64,000 bases of DNA from Candidatus Coprovivens excrementavium (GTDB lineage Bacteria > Bacillota_I > Bacilli_A > RF39 > UBA660): the NCBI GenBank assembly GCA_944363975.1, contig CALVVU010000002.1, forward strand, positions 1 through 64,000. The letters are read 5' to 3'. The number at the start of each line of letters is the position of its first letter. Position 1 is the first letter of the stretch. Of this stretch, positions 1 through 8,115 are shown piece by piece. A model generated the notes under the pieces. That model ran no database searches. It saw only the letters and a list, made by a program, of their open reading frames with translations, and had not been told where the DNA came from. Both the position numbers and the translations under genes were made by a program.

Positions 1-63
1 ATACTACCAAGTATTATAGTCTTTCTTGTAGGAAAAGTAATAAAGAATAAATATTCAAAGTAA
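1..63 (+). CDS. C-terminal tail of an unidentified protein (partial)
   Basis: An open frame runs from the window edge for 20 codons and ends in TAA. The visible tail is a hydrophobic run followed by a lysine-rich end (FLVGKVIKNKYSK), as in a membrane protein ending in a last transmembrane helix with a cytoplasmic tail. It stops 32 bp before the next start codon and could share its transcript. The family cannot be named from so little sequence. Confidence 0.4.
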   Translation: MLPSIIVFLVGKVIKNKYSK

Positions 64-95
64 AAGATAAATAGTAATTTGAAAGTGAGATAGTT

Positions 96-800
96 ATGAA
101 AAAAATATTTGAAAAGCACGAAACATTATTTTGTATATTATTAATAGTATTCTATATAATAGTAAATTCATATTGTATACAGAATTTTGGAATAGATGAT
201 TATAGAAGTACAATTATAAATACAATATTTTCGTTAGTGTTAATTTTTGTGATAGTAAAACTAAAAAGAGTTACTTATTATGGACTAGCAAAAGTAAGCA
301 ATTTAAAAAGATATTTATATTTTATACCATTATTATTGATTATATCAGTTAATCTATGGAATGGTATTAACATCAATAATACACCAAACGAAATAATATT
401 TTATATTTTAACAATGCTTAATGTTGGCTTTTTAGAAGAAGTTATCTTTAGAGGTTTTTTATTTAAAATGATGGAAAAAGACAATGTTAACAGAGCAATA
501 ATTATAAGTGCCTTTACTTTTGGTATAGGTCATATTATTAATTTGTTAAATGGTGCGAATTTAATTCCAACTTTAATGCAAGTATGTTATGCAATTTCAG
601 CAGGGTATTTATTTGTTATAATATTTTATAAAAGTAAATCTCTTATTCCTTGTATCATAACTCATTGTTTAGTAAATTCGCTTTCTATATTTAATGTTGA
701 AAACACAATATCATTATATGTAGCACCTATGTTTTTAACAATAGTACCATTAGTTTATGCAATTTATATAAATAAAAGCATAAAAAAACAAGACATATAA
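96..800 (+). CDS. CPBP-family intramembrane metalloprotease (CAAX protease-like)
   Basis: This 234-residue protein is almost entirely hydrophobic, with about seven predicted membrane helices. It carries the CPBP/Abi signature: motif 1 EEVIFRG (Glu114, Glu115, Arg119), motif 2 with His146 in FGIGH, and motif 3 with His190 and Asn194 in THCLVN. These residues form the intramembrane metal site in the family. Gram-positive members include bacteriocin self-immunity proteins and proteins of unknown substrate. No bacteriocin gene is visible next to it, so the substrate is unknown. The start is an ATG behind a GAAAGTGAG ribosome site. It ends inside the left copy of a long direct repeat and lies on the far side of a tRNA scar from the rest of the window, so it may belong to an integrated element. 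Confidence 0.85.
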   Translation: MKKIFEKHETLFCILLIVFYIIVNSYCIQNFGIDDYRSTIINTIFSLVLIFVIVKLKRVTYYGLAKVSNLKRYLYFIPLLLIISVNLWNGININNTPNEIIFYILTMLNVGFLEEVIFRGFLFKMMEKDNVNRAIIISAFTFGIGHIINLLNGANLIPTLMQVCYAISAGYLFVIIFYKSKSLIPCIITHCLVNSLSIFNVENTISLYVAPMFLTIVPLVYAIYINKSIKKQDI

Positions 801-958
801 ATTACAATTTATCGGTTAAATATTTATAAAAAATTTGTAGTTAAATTTTAGTTGTTTTTTATAAAAAATAATTCAAATTTATTTATATTTAATCAAATCT
901 ATTCAAACTTACTCGAATTTTACAAACAATGAAAAGCCTTAAAAATAAAGGCTTTTTT
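795..958 (+). repeat. Direct repeat copy A (intergenic plus terminator)
   Basis: This block starts at the stop codon of the CPBP gene and ends in the GCCTT/AAGGC terminator. It is near-identical to 1545-1674, sharing blocks such as ATAAAAAATAATTCAAATTT and CTATTCAAACTTACTC. Copy A has about 35 extra bases near 832-860. Both copies begin at the TATAAATTACAATTT that spans or follows a stop codon. Confidence 0.8.
931..958 (+). terminator. Intrinsic terminator after the CPBP gene
   Basis: AAAAGCCTT and AAGGCTTTT form a stem around a short A-rich loop, followed by a T run. It is the 3' end of repeat copy A. Confidence 0.75.
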
Positions 959-995
959 GATATTTTGCACTATATCACTAATTAGAGCTTTTTTT

Positions 996-1039
996 TCATA
1001 CCCGGCAGGTCGTGTGTTCGAATCACACCGTCGCTACCA
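996..1039 (+). pseudogene. 3' fragment of a tRNA with CAU anticodon; candidate attachment-site scar
   Basis: From 996 the sequence reads as the 3' half of a tRNA: anticodon CAT (997-999), the 3' anticodon strand CCGGC (1002-1006), a five-base variable loop, a perfect T arm (GTGTG, TTCGAAT, CACAC; 1012-1028), the acceptor 3' strand CGTCGCT (1029-1035), a discriminator A and encoded CCA (1037-1039). The 5' half is missing: upstream is a T run with no D arm and no matching AGCGACG acceptor strand. Integrases that target tRNA genes leave exactly this kind of 3' duplicate. The other end of the putative element is not in view. Confidence 0.75.
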
Positions 1040-1050
1040 TTAAGATTATT

Positions 1051-1076
1051 AACTAGGTATTACACCTAGTTTTTTA
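1051..1076 (+). terminator. Terminator behind the tRNA fragment
   Basis: AACTAGGT (1051-1058) and ACCTAGTT (1064-1071) form a perfect 8-bp stem with a T tract. It lies 12 bases after the CCA, where a tRNA gene would end, so it was probably inherited with the tRNA end. A second inverted repeat (GGGAATA 1079-1085, TATTCCC 1095-1101) with a T run follows at once. Confidence 0.75.
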
Positions 1077-1173
1077 TTGGGAATATTTAATAGGTATTCC
1101 CAGCTTTTTTATTTTATTAATAAATGGTATAATCATTTAAACAGCAAATAGTAATTTGTTGAGGAGGTCAATT

Positions 1174-1341
1174 ATGAATAAGAAAAATGACACAATAACA
1201 AAAACAGTTAAAACTGGTATTACTTTTGGAAGTGCGTTAGCAATGGTTATCAGTTATGTAAATTGGCATTCAGTTGGTTGGGCAATTGTTCATGGATTAA
1301 TGAGTTGGGTGTATGTCATTTACTATATAATTAGATATTAA
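1174..1341 (+). CDS. Small two-helix membrane protein, unknown function
   Basis: This encodes 55 residues. The ATG at 1174 is chosen because AGGAGG (1162-1167) lies 6 bases upstream; an upstream in-frame TTG at 1156 lies before that site. A charged N-terminus (MNKKNDTITKT) is followed by two hydrophobic stretches separated by NWHSVGW, consistent with a small integral membrane hairpin. It lies between the tRNA scar and a tiny downstream gene with its own strong ribosome site. I do not recognise a characterised family. Confidence 0.65.
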   Translation: MNKKNDTITKTVKTGITFGSALAMVISYVNWHSVGWAIVHGLMSWVYVIYYIIRY

Positions 1342-1374
1342 ATTACAATTTGTGATAGATTAGGAGGTGGAAAA

Positions 1375-1551
1375 ATGTATAAAACAGTTGTTATAGAGTA
1401 TTCACCAAAGGCAGATGATATGGCACAAAAAGTAGAAGAAAAAGCAAATGAAATGTTACAAGATGGTTATGAGCTAGTTACTATGTCAATTACAGGAACA
1501 GCAAAAGCAATTTTAGTATTTAAAAAAGGTTTGAAAAAAAGTTTTATATAA
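1375..1551 (+). CDS. Small DUF4177-like protein
   Basis: This 58-residue ORF starts at ATG 1375 behind TTAGGAGGTGG. The product begins MYKTVVIEY, has an acidic helix in the middle, then DGYELVTMSITG and ends AILVFKKG. That beta, helix, 'GYELV', beta pattern ending in 'lvFkk' matches the DUF4177 fold, whose function is unknown. It is soluble, 33 bp downstream of the small membrane protein, and probably co-transcribed with it. Its stop codon falls inside the start of repeat copy B. Confidence 0.65.
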   Translation: MYKTVVIEYSPKADDMAQKVEEKANEMLQDGYELVTMSITGTAKAILVFKKGLKKSFI

Positions 1552-1674
1552 ATTACAATTTATCTAACAAATATCTATAAAAAATAATTCAAATTTACTT
1601 ATATTTAATCAAATTTATTCAAACTTACTCAAATTTACAAGCAATAAAAAACCTTAAAAATAAAGGCTTTTTTT
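1545..1674 (+). repeat. Direct repeat copy B (intergenic plus terminator)
   Basis: Second copy of the block at 795-958, again starting at a gene's stop codon and ending in the AACCTTAAAAATAAAGG hairpin plus T run (about 1649-1674), which should terminate the two small genes. It lacks about 35 bases present in copy A. The cad promoter starts 10 bases later. Confidence 0.8.
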
Positions 1675-1683
1675 ATTTTTGTC

Positions 1684-1738
1684 TTGACAATTGAATATGA
1701 ATTCAACTATAATTATAACAGTTGAGAAATAATTCAAC
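1684..1738 (+). promoter_or_regulatory. Promoter and two operator palindromes of the cad operon
   Basis: TTGACA (1684-1689) and TATAAT (1708-1713) are separated by 18 bp. An inverted repeat TTGAAT-4-ATTCAA (1691-1706) fills the spacer, and a second, GTTGA-8-TCAAC (1721-1738), lies just past the -10 box. ArsR/SmtB repressors of the CadC type bind imperfect palindromes overlapping the promoter, so autorepression by the next gene product is the natural reading. Confidence 0.8.
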
Positions 1739-1771
1739 TAAAATAACGTATAATATTATAGGAGGTATTTT

Positions 1772-2134
1772 ATGTCTAGAAATGAATTTTCTTGCGATTG
1801 TAATGTTATTCATCAAGAAGCAGTTGATGAAGTATTAAAAAAAATGCCTAATGAAGATAAGTTTAACAAATTAGCAGATCTCTTCAAACTAATAGGAGAT
1901 ACTACAAGATGTCGAATTCTTTTTGCTTTAGATCAAAAAGAAATGTGCGTTTGTGATTTAGCTAATGTTTTAAATATGACTAAGTCATCAATTTCTCATC
2001 AATTAGCTGTTTTAAGAAGAAGTAGTGTAGTAAAATGTCGTCGTAATGGTAAAGAAGTTTACTATACTTTAGATGATGAACATATTGTTAAATTATTTGA
2101 AATTGGATTAGAACATATTAATCATAAAAATTAA
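1772..2134 (+). CDS. cadC: ArsR/SmtB-family metal-sensing repressor, CadC-like
   Basis: This 120-residue winged-helix repressor carries the CadC-type Cd/Pb/Zn sensor pattern: N-terminal Cys8 and Cys10 plus the alpha-3 motif MCVCDLA (Cys59, Cys61). In the family, metal bound by these thiols releases the protein from DNA. The recognition helix lies around residues 68-82 (MTKSSISHQLAVL), and a C-terminal helix contains His104 and His117, which may add an alpha-5 site. The start ATG follows ATAGGAGGTATTTT. It is first in a three-gene operon with an HMA protein and a P-type ATPase, behind a promoter with two palindromes that are its likely targets. Confidence 0.88.
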   Translation: MSRNEFSCDCNVIHQEAVDEVLKKMPNEDKFNKLADLFKLIGDTTRCRILFALDQKEMCVCDLANVLNMTKSSISHQLAVLRRSSVVKCRRNGKEVYYTLDDEHIVKLFEIGLEHINHKN

Positions 2135-2156
2135 AAGTATAGAAAGAAGATTTAAA

Positions 2157-2381
2157 ATGTCAAAATATAAATTTAAAATTAAAAATCTCGATTGTGCTAA
2201 CTGTGCCAATGCTTTAGAAAGAGCTCTTCAAAAAATTGATATTATAGAAAATATTAGTATTAGTTTTATGACTCAAAAATTAACTTTTGAATGTCTTGAA
2301 GAGAACAAAGAACAAGCTCTTGAAAAAATAAGAAAAATAATAAAAAAAGAAGAACCTGATGTAACTATCGAGGAGGTTTAA
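2157..2381 (+). CDS. Heavy-metal-associated (HMA) domain protein
   Basis: A 74-residue ferredoxin-like HMA domain with the metal site LDCANCA. Many Cd/Zn ATPases carry this domain at their own N-terminus; here it is a separate protein encoded 3 bp before the ATPase, whose N-terminus starts directly with membrane helices. It is therefore probably a metal chaperone or a detached regulatory domain for that pump. The DCANC form of the motif is the one usual in zinc/cadmium ATPases. Confidence 0.88.
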   Translation: MSKYKFKIKNLDCANCANALERALQKIDIIENISISFMTQKLTFECLEENKEQALEKIRKIIKKEEPDVTIEEV

Positions 2382-2384
2382 TCT

Positions 2385-4235
2385 ATGAATTCCAAGATGA
2401 ATAAACAATTAATTAGAATTATACTTTCATTATTCTTAGTTATTATCTCTTTTCTTATAAAATTTGATAATCAAATTTATAATAATGTTCTTTTTATAAT
2501 TAGCTATCTTATTGTCGGGTATGATATTGTTTTAAAAGCGATAAGGAATATTATAAAGGGTAAAGTTTTTGATGAAAATTTCTTAATGACTATCGCTACT
2601 ATTGGTGCTTTTTGTATCAAAGAATTTCCTGAAGCATGTGCTGTTATGTTATTCTATCAAGTTGGTGAGTTGTTTCAAGATTACGCAGTAGATAAATCTC
2701 GAAAATCCGTTTCTGCTCTTATGGACATTAGACCAGATTATGCAAATGTGTATCGTGATGATGAAATAGAAAGAGTAGATCCTGATGAAGTAAATATCGG
2801 GGAAATTATCTTAGTAAAACCAGGTGAAAAAATCCCCCTTGATGGAATAGTAGTTGAAGGAAAATCAATGCTAAATACTCAAGCTTTAACCGGGGAATCA
2901 GTTCCCCGAAGCATCAATGTAAATGACGAAGTACTAAGTGGCTGTATAAATAATGATAGCATTCTTAAAATAAGAGTGACTAGAGAATTTGGTGAATCAA
3001 CAGTAAGTAAAATATTAGATTTGGTAGAAAATGCTAGCAGTCGAAAATCAAAATCTGAAAATTTCATAAGTAAATTCGCTAGATATTATACCCCAATTGT
3101 TGTTATACTAGCTTTTCTATTAGCAGTAATACCACCACTTATAATAAAAGAAACTTCCTTTAGTGAATGGTTATATAGAGCTCTTTCCTTTTTAGTTGTT
3201 TCATGTCCTTGTGCCTTAGTTATATCTATTCCATTATCCTTCTTTGGTGGAATAGGAGCTGCATCTAAGATAGGCGTTTTAATAAAAGGAAGCAATTATT
3301 TAGAAGCACTATCAGATACAGAAATAGTTGTCTGTGATAAAACAGGAACATTAACTGAAGGTATATTTAAGGTTCAAGAAATAGATGCTATAGGATACTC
3401 TGATAATGAATTATTAAAATATGCATCTTATGCCGAAAATTTTTCTAATCATCCGATATCCATATCATTAAAACAAGCATATGGCAAAGATATTAATGAA
3501 AAACTCGTTACTAAAATAGAAGAAATATCTGGAAAAGGAATTAAAGCCAAAGTAGATGGTAAAAATGTTTTAGCAGGTAACGAAAAACTAATGCGCGAAT
3601 ATAATATTAAATTTACTAAAAGTGAAAAAGTAGGAACTATTATCTATGTAGCTATAGACAATAAATTTTCCGGAACAATTTTGATATCTGATAAGATTAA
3701 AGAAGATGCTTACAAAACAGTAAAATTATTAAAAGATAATAATGTTAAAAAAATTATAATGTTAACCGGAGATCGTAAAAATATCAGTGAAGATGTTGCC
3801 AAAGAGCTTAATTTAGATGAATGCTATTCCGAATTACTTCCAACTGATAAAGTTACCTTGACTGAAAAGCTAATGACCCAAAAGTCACCAAAAGGCAAAT
3901 TAGTATTTATAGGTGATGGAATTAATGATGCTCCAGTTCTAGCTTTAGCAGATATTGGTGTTGCTATGGGAGCTTTAGGCAGTGATGCTGCTGTTGAAGC
4001 CGCAGACATCGTTATTATGACCGATGAACCTTCTAAAGTAGCTAATTCCATCAAAATATCCAAAAAAACAATGCGTATTGTAAAACAAAATATTATCTTT
4101 GCTATTACTGTAAAAGTTGGTGTTTTAATACTAAGTGCTTTTGGTATAGCAACAATGTGGGCTGCTGTATTTGCTGATGTCGGCGTATCAGTTCTAGCAA
4201 TAATAAATGCTTTAAGAATATTAAAAATCAAATAA
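2385..4235 (+). CDS. cadA: Cadmium/zinc/lead-exporting P1B-type ATPase
   Basis: This 616-residue metal pump uses ATP to export soft divalent metals across the membrane. In order: membrane helices from residue 8, actuator domain with TGES (169-172), the CPC metal motif in SCPCALVIS (274-276), phosphorylation site DKTGT (Asp318), and the hinge GDGIND near residue 510 followed by the last two helices. There is no N-terminal HMA domain; that domain is the preceding gene. The start lies just behind GAGGAGG. The CPC motif together with a CadC-type repressor favours Cd/Zn/Pb over Cu, but the exact ion is inferred. Confidence 0.92.
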   Translation: MNSKMNKQLIRIILSLFLVIISFLIKFDNQIYNNVLFIISYLIVGYDIVLKAIRNIIKGKVFDENFLMTIATIGAFCIKEFPEACAVMLFYQVGELFQDYAVDKSRKSVSALMDIRPDYANVYRDDEIERVDPDEVNIGEIILVKPGEKIPLDGIVVEGKSMLNTQALTGESVPRSINVNDEVLSGCINNDSILKIRVTREFGESTVSKILDLVENASSRKSKSENFISKFARYYTPIVVILAFLLAVIPPLIIKETSFSEWLYRALSFLVVSCPCALVISIPLSFFGGIGAASKIGVLIKGSNYLEALSDTEIVVCDKTGTLTEGIFKVQEIDAIGYSDNELLKYASYAENFSNHPISISLKQAYGKDINEKLVTKIEEISGKGIKAKVDGKNVLAGNEKLMREYNIKFTKSEKVGTIIYVAIDNKFSGTILISDKIKEDAYKTVKLLKDNNVKKIIMLTGDRKNISEDVAKELNLDECYSELLPTDKVTLTEKLMTQKSPKGKLVFIGDGINDAPVLALADIGVAMGALGSDAAVEAADIVIMTDEPSKVANSIKISKKTMRIVKQNIIFAITVKVGVLILSAFGIATMWAAVFADVGVSVLAIINALRILKIK

Positions 4236-4318
4236 TTATAATTTATATAACTCTAGGTTTATTTCCTGTAAAATTTAACTTTTACATTATAAGATATTAG
4301 TGTGAAAGGAGAAAAAAA

Positions 4319-5029
4319 ATGAATCAAGAAAAAATAGGAAAATTTATTGCCTTATGTCGTAAAGAAAAAAAGATGACTCAATCTGATTTAGCCGAAAAAT
4401 TAGGTGTCACAGAAAAATCTATTAGTAATTGGGAAAATGGCCGTAACATGCCTGAATTATCTTTATTTAAACCATTATGTCAAGAACTCGATATATCATT
4501 AAATGATTTGATGAGTGGAGAAAGAGTAGTTGAAAAAGAATATCAAGAAAAATTAGAAGAGAATATAATCAATACCATCGATTATACTAATAAAAAGATT
4601 GAAAATCGTAATAATTTTATTGGTTTACTACTTATAATATTAGGTACTTTAATCTCTATAACAGCTGTTGCCATCTTTCCAAGTGAAAGTAGTTGGGGTT
4701 CTATATATTCTGTTTTTGGCGCAATAATTTCTTTAATTGGTGTAAGTAAATTCACTAAAAAATTATCATATCCCAAACGATTATTATGTAACTTTAGTTG
4801 TTTTTTAATATTTATAGCTATATTAATGACAATAGATTATCTTGGTGTCATAAACATTCATCAAGCACCACGATTTTCATTAATAAAAGTTACAGGTGAA
4901 AATACAATTTATTACGACACACCATTTTATGATGTTATTAGATGTAATGTCAATAAATATAATGAAACATATAAAGTAATTAAAAATCAAAAATATGATA
5001 AAGATAATATAAATAAATATTGTAAATAA
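4319..5029 (+). CDS. XRE-family regulator with C-terminal membrane domain
   Basis: 236 residues. Residues 1-65 form a Cro/CI helix-turn-helix (MTQSDLAEKLGVTEKSISNW, then GRNMPELS), the form common in Firmicutes regulators. A linker leads to three hydrophobic segments (roughly 100-118, 125-142 and 155-175) and a polar C-terminal part that probably lies outside the cell. The architecture suggests a membrane-tethered DNA-binding protein that senses an envelope signal. The start follows AAAGGAG. It has no partner in the same operon, so targets are unknown. A shorter protein of the same type is encoded at 10934. Confidence 0.82.
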   Translation: MNQEKIGKFIALCRKEKKMTQSDLAEKLGVTEKSISNWENGRNMPELSLFKPLCQELDISLNDLMSGERVVEKEYQEKLEENIINTIDYTNKKIENRNNFIGLLLIILGTLISITAVAIFPSESSWGSIYSVFGAIISLIGVSKFTKKLSYPKRLLCNFSCFLIFIAILMTIDYLGVINIHQAPRFSLIKVTGENTIYYDTPFYDVIRCNVNKYNETYKVIKNQKYDKDNINKYCK

Positions 5030-5072
5030 ATTAATAAAAAAATAGCAAGAATTATTTTTGAAGTTGTAAAAT

Positions 5073-5107
5073 AAATGTAGATATGAAAAAACAGTCTACA
5101 TTTTTTT
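5073..5107 (+). terminator. Intrinsic terminator
   Basis: AAATGTAGA (5073-5081) pairs with TCTACATTT (5095-5103), followed by a T run. It closes the XRE gene's transcript. Confidence 0.8.
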
Positions 5108-5161
5108 GTTATAATAAAATTGAATGCATTAGAATATAATTTAAAATTAATTAATGAATGA

Positions 5162-5335
5162 AGTTTTAAATGGAAAATCATCAAAGAAGTGGCGAAGGAA
5201 AATGATATTTCGGGTGGAATGTTAAGAGGATGGATTATTAAATATTATAAGTTTGGTGAAAGTTCATTAGAAAATCAAAAGAAACTTGGTAATCCATTAT
5301 GTAAATATCCTAATAAAATAAATCTAAATATATAA
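5162..5335 (+). pseudogene. Remnant of a transposase helix-turn-helix (IS3 OrfA-like)
   Basis: Between 5030 and 5428 there is no intact gene. From 5162 to a TAA at 5335 one frame encodes KWKIIKEVAKENDIS, a GW-containing second helix, then KYYKFGESSLENQKK. This matches the tandem helix-turn-helix at the N-terminus of IS3-type OrfA transposases. There is no start codon or ribosome site, a stop lies just upstream and the catalytic ORF is absent, so this is a decayed fragment. The family assignment rests on pattern recognition. Confidence 0.55.
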
Positions 5336-5428
5336 ATAACTTAAAATTATATGCCATTCCCTTTTTTTATTTAAAGTATGTTATAATAATATCGTAATAA
5401 GAAAATCAGAAAGGTATATGATACAAAA

Positions 5429-8038
5429 ATGAATAATGCATATCAAAAAGACATAAAAGAAATATACAAAGAATTCAGTACTACAAAAGATGGTATAGAC
5501 TCTAAGAAAGTAAGAGAACTTCAAAAATTATATGGTAAGAATGAACTAGTAGAGAAAAATAAGAAAACTAAATTTCAAATATTTTTAGATCAATTTAAAA
5601 ATATTATGATTATCCTCCTTCTAATAGTTGGTGTCTTATCATTAATATATTCTCTTTTTACAGGAGAAGATTTTTTAGAACCAATAGTAATTTTAGGTAC
5701 ATCCTTAATTAACTGCTTTATGGGTTTTTTACAAGAATCTAAAGCCGAAGATGCTATAGGTAAATTAAAAAAATATTCTGCCAATTATATTACAGTTAAA
5801 CGTAATGGTAAATATAAAGATATAGATTCCAAAAACATAGTTGTTGGTGATTATTTAGTATTAGAAGCTGGTGATAAAATACCAGCCGATGCTCGTGTAA
5901 TTGAAAGCTATTTTGGCAAAGTAGATGAATCAATATTAACAGGTGAAAGTTTAAGTGTCGATAAAGACGAAGAAACTATTACTGGTGAAGTACCAATTTC
6001 TGAAAGAAAAAATATGATTTATTCCGGAACCGTTCTAGTAGCCGGAAAAATAGAAGCTATTGTTGTTGCTACAGGTATGAATACTGAATTAGGGAAAATA
6101 GCATCAGTTATTGACACTAAAGAAGAACCAATAACACCTCTTCAAATGAAAGTTCAAAAAATAAGTCGTTTTATTACAATAGTAGCTTGTATTTTAGTTA
6201 CATTTGTTTTAATTTTTAGTCTTATAAATGATTACGATATACTAAGTATTGTAATGCTATGTATTTCAATGATTGTCGCTAGTGTTCCAGAATGTTTACC
6301 AATTGCTATTACAGCTACTTTATCAATTGGTGTAAGCCAAATGGCTAAGAAAAAATCAATCGTTCGTAATTTAGCTGCCATTGAAACTCTTGGAGCAACT
6401 GAAGTGATATGTAGTGATAAAACAGGAACCCTAACAGAAAATAAAATGGAAGTTGCTAAAGTATTTGATGGTCAAAAAGAGATAGAATTAAATACCATAT
6501 CTGAATATTCACGACTAATTGAAATAATTGATTATTGTAATACGGCTCTTGTAAATGATACAAATAAATATACTGGAGATGCAGTTGACGTTGCTTTAAA
6601 AGAATATTTACAAAATAATAATGTTCAAGCTCCTAAATATAAAAAAATAATCGAATTACCTTTCGATTCTGATCGTAAAATGATGAGTACAATATATAAT
6701 ACCGAAGATAAAAATATCTTATATGCCAAAGGAAGCTTTGAATCAATATTAGCTAAAAGTACTAAAGTATTAATAGATGGTAAAGTTACGAAATTGTCTC
6801 CTGAAAAAATAGAAGCTTTTAAAATGGCCGAATCTCTAATGTCAGAAAGTGCTCTTAAAGTATTAGCTTTTGCTTATAAAGAAATAAATAAAGATATTAC
6901 CCAAGAAGATGAATATTTTAAAGAAGAAAAAGATTTAATTCTAGTTAGTTTAATTGGCTTAAAAGATCCAGTAAGAAAAAATATCAAAGAATCAATTCAA
7001 AGCTGTTTAAATGCCAATATTCGACCAATTATGCTTACAGGAGACAATCTTCCTACAGCTACTGCTATTGCTAAAGAAGTAGGTATTTGTCATTCTGATT
7101 CAGAATGTATAAATGCTACTGAATTAAATAATTTATCAGAAGAAGAATTAATTTCATATATCAAAAAATATTCTGTCTTCGCACGTGTAAGTCCTGAAAA
7201 CAAATTACAAATTGTCAAAGCCATTCAAAAACTTGGTAAAGTTGTTGCTATGACTGGAGATGGAGTAAATGATGCTCCTGCTATTAAATTAGCTAACGTT
7301 GGTATTGGTATGGGTAAAAGCGGAACCGATGTCACAAAAGATGTCTCTGATATAATCTTACTAGATGATAGTTTTAACACGATTACTACCGCCATTTCTG
7401 AAGGACGTCGAATTTACGATAATGTCATAACTAATATTCTTTATAATTTATCTAGTAATTTTACTGAAATATGTATTATCTTATTTGGTATGTTAACTGG
7501 TAATACAATTATATCAGCTATTCATGTACTATATATTGACTTAGTAGCTGATACAATCCCTTCTATAACACTAGCTTTCGAAGGTGCAGCCAGCGATGTA
7601 ATGAAAAGAAAACCAAATGGTTTAAATAAGCGTATATTTACTAAATTTTTTAGTGCTTTCTTAATAATATCAGTTATCTTAGAAACTTTAATAAGTTTAT
7701 TTGTTTATTATTATTTTAGTGACTTAGGTTCAGAAGTAGCTCAAACACTAGCATTACTTAGTATTATAATTAATGAATTTGTCTTTGCATATAACTGTCG
7801 TTCTCTAAAAGAACAAATACATCATAAAGGAATATTTAGTAATAAATATTTAAATATCGGAATATCTTTCTTGATTATTATTCAATTACTAGTTTTCTTT
7901 ACTCCAATTGGCAAGATATTTGGTTTAGTTGTTATTACTATTCCTCAACTATTATTTGTTGTTCTTGTAAATATCATATCATTTATTGCTATTGAACTAT
8001 TAAAACCAGTTATAACTCGCTTATTTAAAGATATTTAA
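5429..8038 (+). CDS. Calcium-type P2 cation-transporting ATPase
   Basis: This 869-residue P-type ATPase has the type II layout: N-terminal cation ATPase domain, helices M1-M2 (about 58-105), actuator with TGES (171-174), M4 with PECLP (287-291), phosphorylation site DKTGT (Asp330), nucleotide domain, hinge TGDGVNDAPA and six C-terminal helices. PECLP occupies the ion-binding PEGLP position of SERCA-like pumps, with Cys for Gly. Export of Ca2+ (or Mn2+) from the cytoplasm is the likely role. The start ATG is preceded by GAAAGG 14 bases away and overlaps the stop of a four-codon ORF (5418-5432), so initiation may be coupled. Confidence 0.88.
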   Translation: MNNAYQKDIKEIYKEFSTTKDGIDSKKVRELQKLYGKNELVEKNKKTKFQIFLDQFKNIMIILLLIVGVLSLIYSLFTGEDFLEPIVILGTSLINCFMGFLQESKAEDAIGKLKKYSANYITVKRNGKYKDIDSKNIVVGDYLVLEAGDKIPADARVIESYFGKVDESILTGESLSVDKDEETITGEVPISERKNMIYSGTVLVAGKIEAIVVATGMNTELGKIASVIDTKEEPITPLQMKVQKISRFITIVACILVTFVLIFSLINDYDILSIVMLCISMIVASVPECLPIAITATLSIGVSQMAKKKSIVRNLAAIETLGATEVICSDKTGTLTENKMEVAKVFDGQKEIELNTISEYSRLIEIIDYCNTALVNDTNKYTGDAVDVALKEYLQNNNVQAPKYKKIIELPFDSDRKMMSTIYNTEDKNILYAKGSFESILAKSTKVLIDGKVTKLSPEKIEAFKMAESLMSESALKVLAFAYKEINKDITQEDEYFKEEKDLILVSLIGLKDPVRKNIKESIQSCLNANIRPIMLTGDNLPTATAIAKEVGICHSDSECINATELNNLSEEELISYIKKYSVFARVSPENKLQIVKAIQKLGKVVAMTGDGVNDAPAIKLANVGIGMGKSGTDVTKDVSDIILLDDSFNTITTAISEGRRIYDNVITNILYNLSSNFTEICIILFGMLTGNTIISAIHVLYIDLVADTIPSITLAFEGAASDVMKRKPNGLNKRIFTKFFSAFLIISVILETLISLFVYYYFSDLGSEVAQTLALLSIIINEFVFAYNCRSLKEQIHHKGIFSNKYLNIGISFLIIIQLLVFFTPIGKIFGLVVITIPQLLFVVLVNIISFIAIELLKPVITRLFKDI

Positions 8039-8063
8039 ATGTAGTATAAAACTACATTTTTAT
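8037..8063 (+). terminator. Intrinsic terminator of the Ca2+ ATPase gene
   Basis: AAATGTAGT (8037-8045) and ACTACATTT (8051-8059) form a stem overlapping the stop codon, followed by Ts. Confidence 0.8.
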
Positions 8064-8115
8064 TTTATATTATAATAATTATATATATGTTATAATCAAG
8101 AAAAGGAAGTATTAT

